Below, piece after piece: positions 24,839-33,574 of a stretch of 38,874 nucleotides of DNA (within the stretch, counting starts at the first letter, position 1; each line of letters begins with the position of its first letter). Where the stretch lies: assembly GCA_002069975.1 (NCBI GenBank), contig MWCJ01000026.1:1-38874 (forward strand), written 5' to 3'. Under the pieces are notes generated by a model. That model did no database searches and was not told where the DNA came from. It saw only the letters and a list, made by a program, of their open reading frames with translations. The stretch comes from Bacteroidetes bacterium ADurb.Bin217 (GTDB lineage: Bacteria > Bacteroidota > Bacteroidia > Bacteroidales > UBA1715). A program made the position numbers and the translations under genes.

Positions 24839-27367
24839 TCAATACGGATCTACATTTGCATACCACTGTATACTTTTAAAGTTTGACTGAGTAAACAATA
24901 TCTGAGCGGTATGTTGTATATATTCTTTCGTTTTTTCAACCGAAACAGCTCGGGGAATTTTTATTAAAATTTCTTGAATAAAATATGTTTGAAGTTTTGG
25001 AATTACCGGAAATTCGGGACCTAAAACTATAGCCGGAGTTGCTACTCTAATTTTTTGAGCAAATGCTTGAGCGGCTCTCACACAAGTATCTTTTTCTTTA
25101 TGTTTTATACACACGCGAATAAGACGAACAAAAGGTGGATACGAAAACGTATATCTATCGTTCATTTGGTTTTGCATACAACTATGATAATCATGATTGC
25201 GAACAAATTGCAATATATGATGCTGAGCATTATACGATTGTATTACTACCAATCCCTGCTTAGTGCTTCTACCTGCTCTACCTGCAACTTGAACCATCAT
25301 ATGAAAACCACGTTCAAATGCTCTAAAATCAGGAATATTTAAAATACTATCGGCAGATAATATTCCAACCAACCCCACATTTTCAAAATCTAACCCCTTA
25401 GTTATCATTTGTGTGCCTATTAATATATCAATTGATCGCTGTTCAAATTGTTCAATTAATTCATGATAGGCATATTTACCTCTTGTTGTGTCCAAATCCA
25501 TTCGAGCTATAGATTTGTCGGGGTATATTTCTTTAAGTACATCTTGAATTTGCTCGGTTCCATACCCTAAATATTCTTGCTTATTACTCCCACAAGCTAC
25601 ACAAGTTGGAGTATGAGTAATGCTATACCCACAATAATGGCAACGTAATGAATTCGAGTACTTATGATACGTAAGACTCACATCACAATGTTTGCAATGA
25701 GGCACATGCCCACAATCGGCACATTGAATAAGTGGTGTAAAACCACGCCTATTTTGAAATAATATAATTTGTTGCTTTTCGCGCAAAGCAGCATCTATAT
25801 ATGTTATAAGATCTTTACTGAATAATTTATTGTACATCCGTTTTTGCTTATGAGCTACAGCCATATCCACAATGCGAATTTCGGGTAATTCCACTTGTGT
25901 ATATCGTTGTGTAAGTTCTACCAAGGCATACTTTTTCTGCAATACATTATAATATGTCTCTAAACAAGGAGTTGCACTTCCTAATAATGTTTTTGCTCCA
26001 TGAAATTTTGCAAGCATAACTGCTGTGTCGCGTGCATTGTATCGAGGTGCAGGATCATATTGTTTGAGCGAAGTTTCATGCTCTTCGTCTATTATTACTA
26101 AGCCCAATTGTTTAAATGGCAAAAATATAGAAGAACGAACCCCCAGTATTATTTGATATTGCTCTGCTGTTTCCGATAGTAAATTATTCCACACCTCTAT
26201 GCGTTCGTTATCGGAAAAACGAGAATGATATACCCCAACCGATTTACCAAAAACCTTTTGTAAGCGTTGAATTATTTGAGTAGTGAGTGCTATTTCGGGC
26301 AATATATACAACACTTGTTTATGCTGAGCAACGTAGTGTTGTATTAATTCTATATACAATTCTGTTTTTCCGCTTGCAGTAACACCATGAAGCAAACAAG
26401 TGTCAAACGACTGAAAACTTTGCATAATCTGCCCCATAGCTTCTTGCTGACCTTCGGTAAGAGCTTTTGCTTGTTGCACTTCATCTGAATAGTCTTGAAG
26501 CCTCGAAACTGTAGTGTTACATTCTATTAGTATATGTTTTTTTATTAATTCCTGAACTATAGCATGAGAAGTATTTGTGGTTGCAAGCAATTCTTTTTTA
26601 GTAATTGAAAAATTCGGATTTTTACTTTTTATATGTAAATCAAGCATTTTTGTAAATAATTCCATTTGTTTAGGAGCTTTTACAACTTGTTCAAAAGCTG
26701 TATTAACAAAAGTTTTATCTGCAATATCGTGAACAAACCGAATTCTTGTCTCAATTTTTGGTTTATAGGTTTGTATAACTTTTTCGCCTGTAATAAGAAT
26801 TTTATTTTGCAACATCACATGTACAGTTCGAGCTACAGCAAACGAGGATACTGCTTTTTGCAATGCATCTACCGTAATACCTTGAGAATCATGAACGGTA
26901 GAATAAATCAAATATTCATTGGCAGGCAATTGCGATGTATCTATTGACTCAGAATTGCAATATAACATAGCCTCACTTTCGAGTTTTAATCCTGCCGGCA
27001 GAGCAGCCTTCATAACTTCGCCGCGAGTACACATATAATACGAAGCTATCCAATCCCATAATTGCAACTGAATAGGAGTAACTATAGGGAATGTATCGAG
27101 TACCGAATCTATTGGCTTTGCTTGGTAGACAGTAGGTTTATTGGAATGCAATGAATATACTATTGCGGTATACATTTTTCTATTGCCAAGCTGAACTAAT
27201 ACACGTGAACCGACAAAAATATTCTGTGAAATATCTTGCGGAACACTATAGGTATACAATAAGGGTACAGCCAAAGGAAGAATAACATCGGCATACAAAG
27301 GTACAGCACCGGTATGTATATTATTTTCCAAAAATCTTTTGTAAAAAAGAACGTTGCGGTTGCACAC
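24839..27367 (-). CDS. priA: Primosomal protein N' (replication restart helicase PriA)
   Basis: Superfamily 2 3'-5' DNA helicase that reloads the replisome at stalled forks. In the 842-residue frame, Walker A is GVTASGKT (328-335), motif II is DEEH (427-430), and GSATPCLETY is motif III. The zinc region has eight cysteines (549, 552, 558, 561, 576, 579, 589, 592; e.g. CADCGHVPHCKHC). The C-terminal helicase lobe has GTQMITKGLDFENV and QVAGRAGRS. The N-terminal DNA-binding domain begins near YADVILPLAV. The ATG at 27367 overlaps the HAD gene by 47 bp and adds 23 unconserved-looking residues; a TTG at 27298 may be the true start. It is the last gene of a recQ - HAD - priA unit and converges with the Lys/Glu-rich protein gene. 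Confidence 0.95.
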   Translation of the reverse strand: MCNRNVLFYKRFLENNIHTGAVPLYADVILPLAVPLLYTYSVPQDISQNIFVGSRVLVQLGNRKMYTAIVYSLHSNKPTVYQAKPIDSVLDTFPIVTPIQLQLWDWIASYYMCTRGEVMKAALPAGLKLESEAMLYCNSESIDTSQLPANEYLIYSTVHDSQGITVDALQKAVSSFAVARTVHVMLQNKILITGEKVIQTYKPKIETRIRFVHDIADKTFVNTAFEQVVKAPKQMELFTKMLDLHIKSKNPNFSITKKELLATTNTSHAIVQELIKKHILIECNTTVSRLQDYSDEVQQAKALTEGQQEAMGQIMQSFQSFDTCLLHGVTASGKTELYIELIQHYVAQHKQVLYILPEIALTTQIIQRLQKVFGKSVGVYHSRFSDNERIEVWNNLLSETAEQYQIILGVRSSIFLPFKQLGLVIIDEEHETSLKQYDPAPRYNARDTAVMLAKFHGAKTLLGSATPCLETYYNVLQKKYALVELTQRYTQVELPEIRIVDMAVAHKQKRMYNKLFSKDLITYIDAALREKQQIILFQNRRGFTPLIQCADCGHVPHCKHCDVSLTYHKYSNSLRCHYCGYSITHTPTCVACGSNKQEYLGYGTEQIQDVLKEIYPDKSIARMDLDTTRGKYAYHELIEQFEQRSIDILIGTQMITKGLDFENVGLVGILSADSILNIPDFRAFERGFHMMVQVAGRAGRSTKQGLVVIQSYNAQHHILQFVRNHDYHSCMQNQMNDRYTFSYPPFVRLIRVCIKHKEKDTCVRAAQAFAQKIRVATPAIVLGPEFPVIPKLQTYFIQEILIKIPRAVSVEKTKEYIQHTAQILFTQSNFKSIQWYANVDPY

Positions 27368-27740
27368 TATATGGATTTTCGGTATTCATTTCGAATGGTC
27401 TACCATCGTTAAGCATTTGCCATACATCTGACCATGGAATAAAACCACCTAAATTTCTATCGTCAATAAACAAATCAACATCTAATTTTCGACTGGCATT
27501 GGTTTCATCGAATTGTTCTTCGGGAAAACTTTTATTTACCGCATAAAATTCAATACCATGTTTACGACAGAATGCAACGGCATCGTCTAATTCTTTTCCA
27601 TATCTATACGTCCATAAAATCAATTGATGACCTTGCTTTTGCAATTCACGAAGGGTTTCAAACGCAAACAATTTTATTTCACCAATTTCTGGATATTTAT
27701 GCTCTACAATAGTTCCGTCAAAATCTACAGCTATTTTCAT
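27321..27740 (-). CDS. Small HAD-superfamily hydrolase
   Basis: Predicted phosphatase of 139 residues without a cap domain. Motif I is VDFDGT with Asp6 and Asp8, motif II is in LILWTYR (about 40-46), and motif IV is LFIDDRNLGG with Asp93 and Asp94. The 'DDRNLGG' ending is characteristic of the small BT_0820-like group of Bacteroides. The C-terminal tail (QRSFLQKIFGK) is basic. It lies 23 bp downstream of recQ and overlaps the annotated priA start, so it is co-transcribed with two DNA-repair helicases. That context hints at a nucleotide or housekeeping phosphatase role, but the substrate is unknown. Confidence 0.88.
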   Translation of the reverse strand: MKIAVDFDGTIVEHKYPEIGEIKLFAFETLRELQKQGHQLILWTYRYGKELDDAVAFCRKHGIEFYAVNKSFPEEQFDETNASRKLDVDLFIDDRNLGGFIPWSDVWQMLNDGRPFEMNTENPYSVQPQRSFLQKIFGK

Positions 27741-27763
27741 ACTTCACAACAAAAAAAAAATGA

Positions 27764-29944
27764 TTAATGACCTAATTCCGATAAAAATTTAATGCGAACA
27801 AGTCGTATTTCCTCTTCGGAATAGTCGTCTTGAGTTAATTCATCTATTGCATCTTGCACCGATTCTGACTCAGACGTTCGGAAATAGTCAAAAATTTCTT
27901 CAACAACATCTTCTTCAATTACTTGTTTAATATAGTAATCCAAATTTATCTTAGTCCCTGAATTAACAATACGTTCGAGCTCTTCGAGTAATTCCACCAT
28001 AGTCATACCTTTAGATTCGGCTACAGTATCAAGAGCAACTTTACGATCGATACTTTGAATCATTTGTACTTTATTACCCGATTTATTTACAACAGATTTC
28101 ACTACCATATCTTGCGGTCGCTCTATAGCATTGTCCACAACATATTGAGCAATAAGTTCAACAAATTCTTTTCCGTATTTTTGAGCTTTCCCCTGACCTA
28201 CACCTATAATATTAGTAAGTTCTTCGATAGTTATAGGGTACTGAACCGCCATATCTTCAATAGACGTTTCTTGAAATACTACAAAAGGAGGAACATTATA
28301 TTTTTTAGCTATTTTTTTACGAAGCTCTATAAGCATTGATATTAGAACAGGATCTAAAGAACCTGTGCCTTGCCCTAGATTCAGTTCCCCATCGGATTCT
28401 TCATAATCGTGATCTTCGGTAATGAGGAATGAATACGGACGTTGCAAAAACTCCTTACCTTTCGGCGTTAATTTAAGCAATCCATAATTTTCAATTTCTT
28501 TATCAATAAGCCGAGCTATAAGTAACTGGCGAAGTACCGCATTCCAAAATTTCACCTCTTTTTCGCTTCCGGCACCAAAAATTTCGAGTTTATCGTGTTG
28601 GTATGTTTTAATTTCGGAACTTACTTTTCCTGCAAGTATTTCAGAAACATGTCCTGCTTTAAATCGTTCTTTTACAGCAAGAATAACTTCTAAAGCAAGT
28701 TTCACATATTCTTTACCTTCGAACTGAGTTTTCGGATTAAGGCAATTATCGCAATTACCACAATCTTCAGTTAAAATTTCCCCAAAATAATTAAGTAATT
28801 GACGTACTCTACACACACTTGATTCGGCATAGGATGAAGTTTCGAGCAATAATTGCTTACCAATTTCTTGTTCAGCTACAGGTTTGCCTTGCATAAATTT
28901 TTCGAGCTTGGTAATATCTTTATAGCTATAAAACGAAATACATTTTCCCTCGCCGCCATCGCGTCCGGCACGTCCGGTTTCTTGATAATATCCTTCTAAA
29001 CTTTTAGGCATATTGTAATGAATTACAAAACGCACATCGGGTTTGTCTATTCCCATTCCAAAAGCAATTGTAGCTACTATTACATCTACATCTTCCATAA
29101 GGAACATATCTTGATTTCTCGATCGAGTATGAGCATCTAAACCTGCATGATAGGGCAAGGCTTTAATACCATTAACAACCAATGTTTCGGCAAGTTCTTC
29201 TACTTTTTTACGACTCAAACAATAAATTATCCCCGATTTTCCTTGATTTTCTTTAATAAAGCGAATAATTTGTTTAGACGCACTCACTTTTGGTCGCACT
29301 TCGTAATACAAATTTTCGCGACGAAACGATGATTTATACACCGTAGCATCTAACATTCCTAAATTTTTTTGAATATCGTGCTGCACTTTAGGAGTAGCAG
29401 TAGCGGTAAGAGCTATAATAGGAGCTCGTCCAATAGATTCAACAATAGGCTTTATTCTACGATATTCCGGACGAAAATCATGTCCCCACTCTGATATACA
29501 ATGAGCTTCGTCAATAGCATAAAACGATACTTGTATGCTTTTCAAAAATTCAATATTATCTTCTTTGGTAAGCGATTCGGGTGCTACATACAACATTTTG
29601 GTAGCACACGACCGCACATCATCTTTTACTTGATTCATTTCGCTACGACTAAGCGATGAATTTAAAAAGTGTGCAATTCTGTTGTCGGTACTAAATCCAC
29701 GCATAGCATCGACCTGGTTTTTCATTAATGCAATAAGAGGCGAAATTATAATTGCCGTACCTTCGCATATAAGCGATGGCAATTGATAACATAATGATTT
29801 TCCTCCTCCTGTTGGCATAAGTACAAATGTATCCTTCCCCTCCAATAAATTTATAATCACATCTTTTTGGTTCCCTTTAAACGAATCGAACCCAAAATAG
29901 CTTTTTAAACTAGCCAATAATTCCTGTTCTGTGTACTTTGTCAT
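27764..29944 (-). CDS. recQ: ATP-dependent DNA helicase RecQ
   Basis: 3'-5' DNA helicase for recombination and fork repair. The 726-residue protein has Walker A MPTGGGKSLCYQLP (43-56, Lys49), DEAH (145-148), and SEWGHDFRPEYRRI (151-164). The second lobe has ATIAFGMGIDKPDVRFVIHY and YYQETGRAGRDGGEG. The RecQ zinc site is CRVRQLLNYFGE and CGNCDNC. A winged-helix RQC domain follows, then an HRDC domain (about 525-600, including FQETSIEDMAVQYP). The C-terminal extension after HRDC (about 610-726, acidic) makes it longer than E. coli RecQ (about 610), as in other Bacteroidota. It heads the recQ - HAD - priA unit. Confidence 0.96.
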   Translation of the reverse strand: MTKYTEQELLASLKSYFGFDSFKGNQKDVIINLLEGKDTFVLMPTGGGKSLCYQLPSLICEGTAIIISPLIALMKNQVDAMRGFSTDNRIAHFLNSSLSRSEMNQVKDDVRSCATKMLYVAPESLTKEDNIEFLKSIQVSFYAIDEAHCISEWGHDFRPEYRRIKPIVESIGRAPIIALTATATPKVQHDIQKNLGMLDATVYKSSFRRENLYYEVRPKVSASKQIIRFIKENQGKSGIIYCLSRKKVEELAETLVVNGIKALPYHAGLDAHTRSRNQDMFLMEDVDVIVATIAFGMGIDKPDVRFVIHYNMPKSLEGYYQETGRAGRDGGEGKCISFYSYKDITKLEKFMQGKPVAEQEIGKQLLLETSSYAESSVCRVRQLLNYFGEILTEDCGNCDNCLNPKTQFEGKEYVKLALEVILAVKERFKAGHVSEILAGKVSSEIKTYQHDKLEIFGAGSEKEVKFWNAVLRQLLIARLIDKEIENYGLLKLTPKGKEFLQRPYSFLITEDHDYEESDGELNLGQGTGSLDPVLISMLIELRKKIAKKYNVPPFVVFQETSIEDMAVQYPITIEELTNIIGVGQGKAQKYGKEFVELIAQYVVDNAIERPQDMVVKSVVNKSGNKVQMIQSIDRKVALDTVAESKGMTMVELLEELERIVNSGTKINLDYYIKQVIEEDVVEEIFDYFRTSESESVQDAIDELTQDDYSEEEIRLVRIKFLSELGH

Positions 29945-30026
29945 GTAAAAAAATTAATTTTGATATCAGTTTTACCCCTCTTTGAACGAATTTTAAAAAT
30001 TTAAATTCAAAACTGAGAATATTACA

Positions 30027-30034
30027 TATTTTTG
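30027..30034 (+). promoter_or_regulatory. Candidate -7 element upstream of kdsD
   Basis: TATTTTTG matches the Bacteroidota TAnnTTTG -7 consensus, 58 bases before the proposed TTG start of the sugar-phosphate isomerase gene. No clear TTG at -33 was found, so support is partial. Confidence 0.4.
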
Positions 30035-30092
30035 TAGATAAATTTACATATATTTTTTAATAACAAACAAAAAAATAAAATATTTTACGATT

Positions 30093-31061
30093 TTGAAAAC
30101 AATTCAAGAAATAATAGGCGTTGCCAAGCATACAATTTTAGAAGAAGCAGCTACAATTCAAAAAATTGCTGAATACATTGATGAACAATTTGCCGAAGTA
30201 GTGCAATTAATAATACTTTCAAAAGGGCGAGTTGTAATAACCGGAGTTGGTAAGAGTGCAATTATAGCACAAAAAATTGTTGCCACATTAAATTCTACAG
30301 GAACACCTGCTTTGTTTATGCATGCCGCCGAAGCTATACATGGCGATTTGGGAATGATACAACAGCATGATATTGTAATATGTATATCAAAAAGTGGCAA
30401 TACCCCCGAAATTAAAGTATTAGTTCCTTTGCTCAAAAAAGGAGGCAATACACTTATAGCAATTGTATCTGAAAAAAAATCATATTTAGCCGAAAAATCA
30501 GATTATATACTGTATGCTCATATAGAACGCGAAGCATGTCCTCATAATTTAGCACCCACCAATAGTACCACTGCACAATTAGTTATGGGCGATGCGTTAG
30601 CTATGTGTTTATTGGAACAACGAAAATTTTCGCCCCAAGATTTTGCAAAATACCACCCCGGAGGAGCTTTGGGCAAACGCATGTATTTACGTGTTGAAGA
30701 TATATATACCAACAAAAAAGCACCAAAAGTATTACCGCACCAATCGATACCCGAAGTAATTTTTGAAATTTCGTCGAAACGCATGGGTTCGGCAGCAGTT
30801 ATAAATGAAACCAACGAATTGCTTGGAATAATTACCGATGGTGATTTACGAAGAATGCTCGAAAAAAATACTGATTTCAATACACTTTCGGCTTGCGATA
30901 TTATGACTAAAACACCCAAAACTATATCGCCACAAGATATGGCTGTAGCTGCATTTGAACTCATGGAGCAAAACAGTATAACCCAACTAGCGGTTGTAGA
31001 TAAAGGTATATACAAAGGTATGCTGCATTTACATGATTTGTTGAAAGAAGGAATCGTGTAA
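30093..31061 (+). CDS. kdsD: D-arabinose-5-phosphate isomerase (KpsF/GutQ family)
   Basis: Converts ribulose-5-phosphate to arabinose-5-phosphate, the precursor of KDO in lipopolysaccharide. The 322-residue protein has a SIS sugar-isomerase domain (about 36-170) with VVITGVGKSAIIAQKI (47-62), MHAAEAIHGDLGMI (76-89) and ISKSGNTPEI (98-107). HPGGALGKR (188-196) is the family hallmark. Two CBS domains follow (about 203-262 and 267-322), including LLGIITDGDLRRML and DIMTKTPKTI. No ATG is available; the frame starts at TTG 30093, which aligns with the usual N-terminus (MKTIQEIIGVAK...). It starts the plus-strand segment that goes on with a U32 protein, a glycosyltransferase and a flippase, although repeats separate it from those genes. 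Confidence 0.93.
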   Translation: MKTIQEIIGVAKHTILEEAATIQKIAEYIDEQFAEVVQLIILSKGRVVITGVGKSAIIAQKIVATLNSTGTPALFMHAAEAIHGDLGMIQQHDIVICISKSGNTPEIKVLVPLLKKGGNTLIAIVSEKKSYLAEKSDYILYAHIEREACPHNLAPTNSTTAQLVMGDALAMCLLEQRKFSPQDFAKYHPGGALGKRMYLRVEDIYTNKKAPKVLPHQSIPEVIFEISSKRMGSAAVINETNELLGIITDGDLRRMLEKNTDFNTLSACDIMTKTPKTISPQDMAVAAFELMEQNSITQLAVVDKGIYKGMLHLHDLLKEGIV

Positions 31062-31164
31062 TAATTATGAATTATTAATTGTTAATTATTAATTATGGGT
31101 TGGTTGGTGAGCTTGTCGAACTATGAATTATGAGTTATAAAATATGTTGCGAAGGGGATAAATA
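31062..31164. repeat. Short intergenic repeats with REP-like GGTGAGCTTGTCGAAC word
   Basis: The gap holds AT-rich TTAATT repeats followed by GGTGAGCTTGTCGAAC (31106-31121). The word TATGAATTAT flanks it on both sides (31066-31075 and 31122-31131). Words of the form GGTGAGC-x-TGTCGAAC are common interspersed repeats in Bacteroidota and other bacterial genomes. A second block of GGTTAAT/TTAAT repeats occurs at 19547-19575, before the receptor gene. Confidence 0.5.
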
Positions 31165-32415
31165 ATGATGTATACACGATCTGACATAGAAATAATGGCT
31201 CCGGTAGGCTCATACGAGTCGCTTATGGCAGCCATTCAAGCAGGAGCAAACTCCATATATTTTGGCATTGAAATGCTTAATATGCGTGCTCGTTCCTCTA
31301 ATAATTTTACCACACAAGACCTCGCCAATATAGTTTCTATTTGTGCCGAGCATGGAGTAAAAACGTATTTAACTGTTAATACGGTTATTTATAATTCCGA
31401 CATTTCCACATTACACGCCGTAGTGCAAGCTGCCAAACAATTTGGCGTAACAGCTATTATTGCTTCAGACATTGCGGCAATTCAGTATGCTCGGCAATTA
31501 GGAGTTGAAGTTCATATTTCTACCCAATTAAATGTATCGAATATAGAAGCTGTTAGATTTTTCGCACAATTTGCCGATGTGGTGGTATTAGCTCGCGAAC
31601 TAACTTTAGTGCAGGTAAAAGAAATATATACCGCTATTTGCGAACAACATATTACCGGACCTTCGGGTAATTTGATACAAATAGAAATGTTTGTACACGG
31701 TGCGTTATGCATGTCTGTTTCGGGTAAATGTTACTTAAGTTTACACGAACAAAATTATTCAGCAAATAAAGGAGCTTGCCTACAGACCTGCCGCAAGGCA
31801 TATATAGTTACCGAAAAAGAAAGCGGTAAAGAATTAGAAATTGACAATGAATACATAATGTCGCCTAAAGATTTATGCACTATTGGGTTTGTAGACGAAC
31901 TTATTGATGCCGGCGTGCGAGTATTTAAAATAGAAGGACGAGCACGCAGTGCAGAATATGTAAAAACAGTAGTACAATGTTATAGCGAAGCCGTAAAATC
32001 TGTTTGCGACAATACCTATAACGAACAAAGTATTGAAGCATGGAAAACACGACTTGCACAAGTATTTAACCGTGGATTTTGGGATGGATATTATTTGGGA
32101 CAGCGACTTGGTGAATGGAGTAAAAACTATGGAAGTAGTGCAACAAAAATTAAACAATTACTTGGCAAATGCACAAACTATTTTTCAAATCTTGGAGTTG
32201 CCGAATTTACCATGCAATCGGGAGAACTAAATCTTGGCGATGATGTGCTGATAATAGGAAAAACCACCGGAGTTGTTGAGCTCACTGTCGATGAGATTCG
32301 TTTGAATTTACAAGCTGTTCCATCGGTTCAAAAAGGCGATGTATTTTCCATGAAAGTTCCCGAATTGGTAAGACGTGGCGATATATTATATTCGTTTAAA
32401 TCACATACTTTTTAA
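31165..32415 (+). CDS. U32-family peptidase-like protein (TrhP/RlhA-like RNA hydroxylation factor)
   Basis: The 416-residue protein starts IEIMAPVGSYESLMAAIQAG (8-27) and has the full U32 signature EMFVHGALCMSVSGKCYLS (174-192), followed by GACLQTCRKAY. Cysteines 182, 189, 205 and 209 are placed to bind an Fe-S cluster. The TIM-barrel N-terminal region is followed by a C-terminal beta-barrel (about 340-416). Members annotated as peptidases have in several cases been shown to act in hydroxylation of tRNA or rRNA (TrhP, RlhA), so the peptidase name is probably historical. The length and QTCRK tail fit the TrhP branch best. ATG at 31165 or 31168. It is followed after 7 bp by the GT4 gene. Confidence 0.85.
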   Translation: MMYTRSDIEIMAPVGSYESLMAAIQAGANSIYFGIEMLNMRARSSNNFTTQDLANIVSICAEHGVKTYLTVNTVIYNSDISTLHAVVQAAKQFGVTAIIASDIAAIQYARQLGVEVHISTQLNVSNIEAVRFFAQFADVVVLARELTLVQVKEIYTAICEQHITGPSGNLIQIEMFVHGALCMSVSGKCYLSLHEQNYSANKGACLQTCRKAYIVTEKESGKELEIDNEYIMSPKDLCTIGFVDELIDAGVRVFKIEGRARSAEYVKTVVQCYSEAVKSVCDNTYNEQSIEAWKTRLAQVFNRGFWDGYYLGQRLGEWSKNYGSSATKIKQLLGKCTNYFSNLGVAEFTMQSGELNLGDDVLIIGKTTGVVELTVDEIRLNLQAVPSVQKGDVFSMKVPELVRRGDILYSFKSHTF

Positions 32416-32422
32416 TATATAT

Positions 32423-33574
32423 ATGAATATTTTATTTCTCTCATCTTGGTACCCAAATAAAACAACTCCTACCAACGGAGATTTCGTACAACGACATGCT
32501 CAAGCAGTTTCCACAAAACATACAGTTACTGTGTTACATGTGGCTTACGATTCAACCCTTACTCACACTCGAATTCAGATAAACGAAGAAATATCGGAAA
32601 ATTTATACCAACGAATTGTTTATTTTTCGCTCCCGTCCTATTTCTCATTTTTAAAAAAAATATGGTTTATTTTTATATATCTACAACAATATAAGGCAAT
32701 TACAAAAAAAAATGGAACCCCCTCAATTATTCATGCAAATGTGTTATTCCCTATTGGGATTGTTGCTATTATATTACAAAAAATATATTCTATCCCCGTT
32801 GTAGTATCTGAACATTGGCATGGATATTTATCAGAATCGGGACATGTAATTGCACCGTTTCAATTACGAATAATTCGATTTTTAGCAAACCGTGTTCAAG
32901 CTATTTTACCCGTAACACATCACATGCAAAAATCATTACAAAAATTACAAATCGGTCATACATATTATGTTGTGCCAAATGTAGTTGACACTCAAATATT
33001 TTCACCACAACCTAGCAAACGAAATCTAAATCCGTTTGATTTTATACATATATCCACACTAAAAGACGACACTAAAAATGTATCGGGAATATTACGGGCT
33101 ATTGCAGAACTTCATAAAACACGAAAAGATTTTAGACTTAATATTGTTTCGGAAAACACGAATAAAGATTTAGAAGAGTATGTACATACATTACACATTG
33201 AACATATAGTTACATTTTGTGGCTATAAAAATCGTAAAGAACTATCCGATATGATGCAAGCAAGTATAGCCCTCCTATTATTTAGCAATTACGAAAGTTT
33301 ACCCTGTGTAATAGTAGAAGCTTTTGCATCGGGATTACCTGTAATAAGTACACATGTAGGGGGAATATCGGAGCATCTAAATTCCGACAAAGGAATTCTT
33401 ATACCAAAAGGCGACGAAACAGCACTGGTAAACGCAATGAAAACTGTATTAGAAAATCACACAACATATAACGCCGAATTACTTGCAGCATATGCTCAAC
33501 AAGAATTTAGCTATAACGCTATTGCCGAAAAATTTGATGCCGTATATACTCAAATTTTAAAACACAGATGCTAA
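32423..33574 (+). CDS. Glycosyltransferase family 4
   Basis: Predicted retaining GT-B glycosyltransferase for surface polysaccharide. An earlier in-frame start would overlap the U32 gene, but ATG 32423 gives the usual opening MNILFLSSWYPNKTTPTNGD with no extra residues, so 383 residues are chosen. The N-terminal lobe has IHANVLFPIGIVAIIL and VVSEHWHGYL. The C-terminal lobe has FDFIHISTLKDDTKNVSGIL, then FCGYKNRKELSDMMQASIAL and SNYESLPCVIVEAFASGLPV, the E-x7-E nucleotide-sugar motif. It is 7 bp after the U32 gene and overlaps the flippase gene by 7 bp, so it is in an operon with it. Sugar specificity unknown. Confidence 0.9.
   Translation: MNILFLSSWYPNKTTPTNGDFVQRHAQAVSTKHTVTVLHVAYDSTLTHTRIQINEEISENLYQRIVYFSLPSYFSFLKKIWFIFIYLQQYKAITKKNGTPSIIHANVLFPIGIVAIILQKIYSIPVVVSEHWHGYLSESGHVIAPFQLRIIRFLANRVQAILPVTHHMQKSLQKLQIGHTYYVVPNVVDTQIFSPQPSKRNLNPFDFIHISTLKDDTKNVSGILRAIAELHKTRKDFRLNIVSENTNKDLEEYVHTLHIEHIVTFCGYKNRKELSDMMQASIALLLFSNYESLPCVIVEAFASGLPVISTHVGGISEHLNSDKGILIPKGDETALVNAMKTVLENHTTYNAELLAAYAQQEFSYNAIAEKFDAVYTQILKHRC

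Noticed and set aside
32375..32422. Upstream extension of the GT4 gene
   Set aside because: It overlaps the end of the U32 gene; ATG 32423 matches the family N-terminus.
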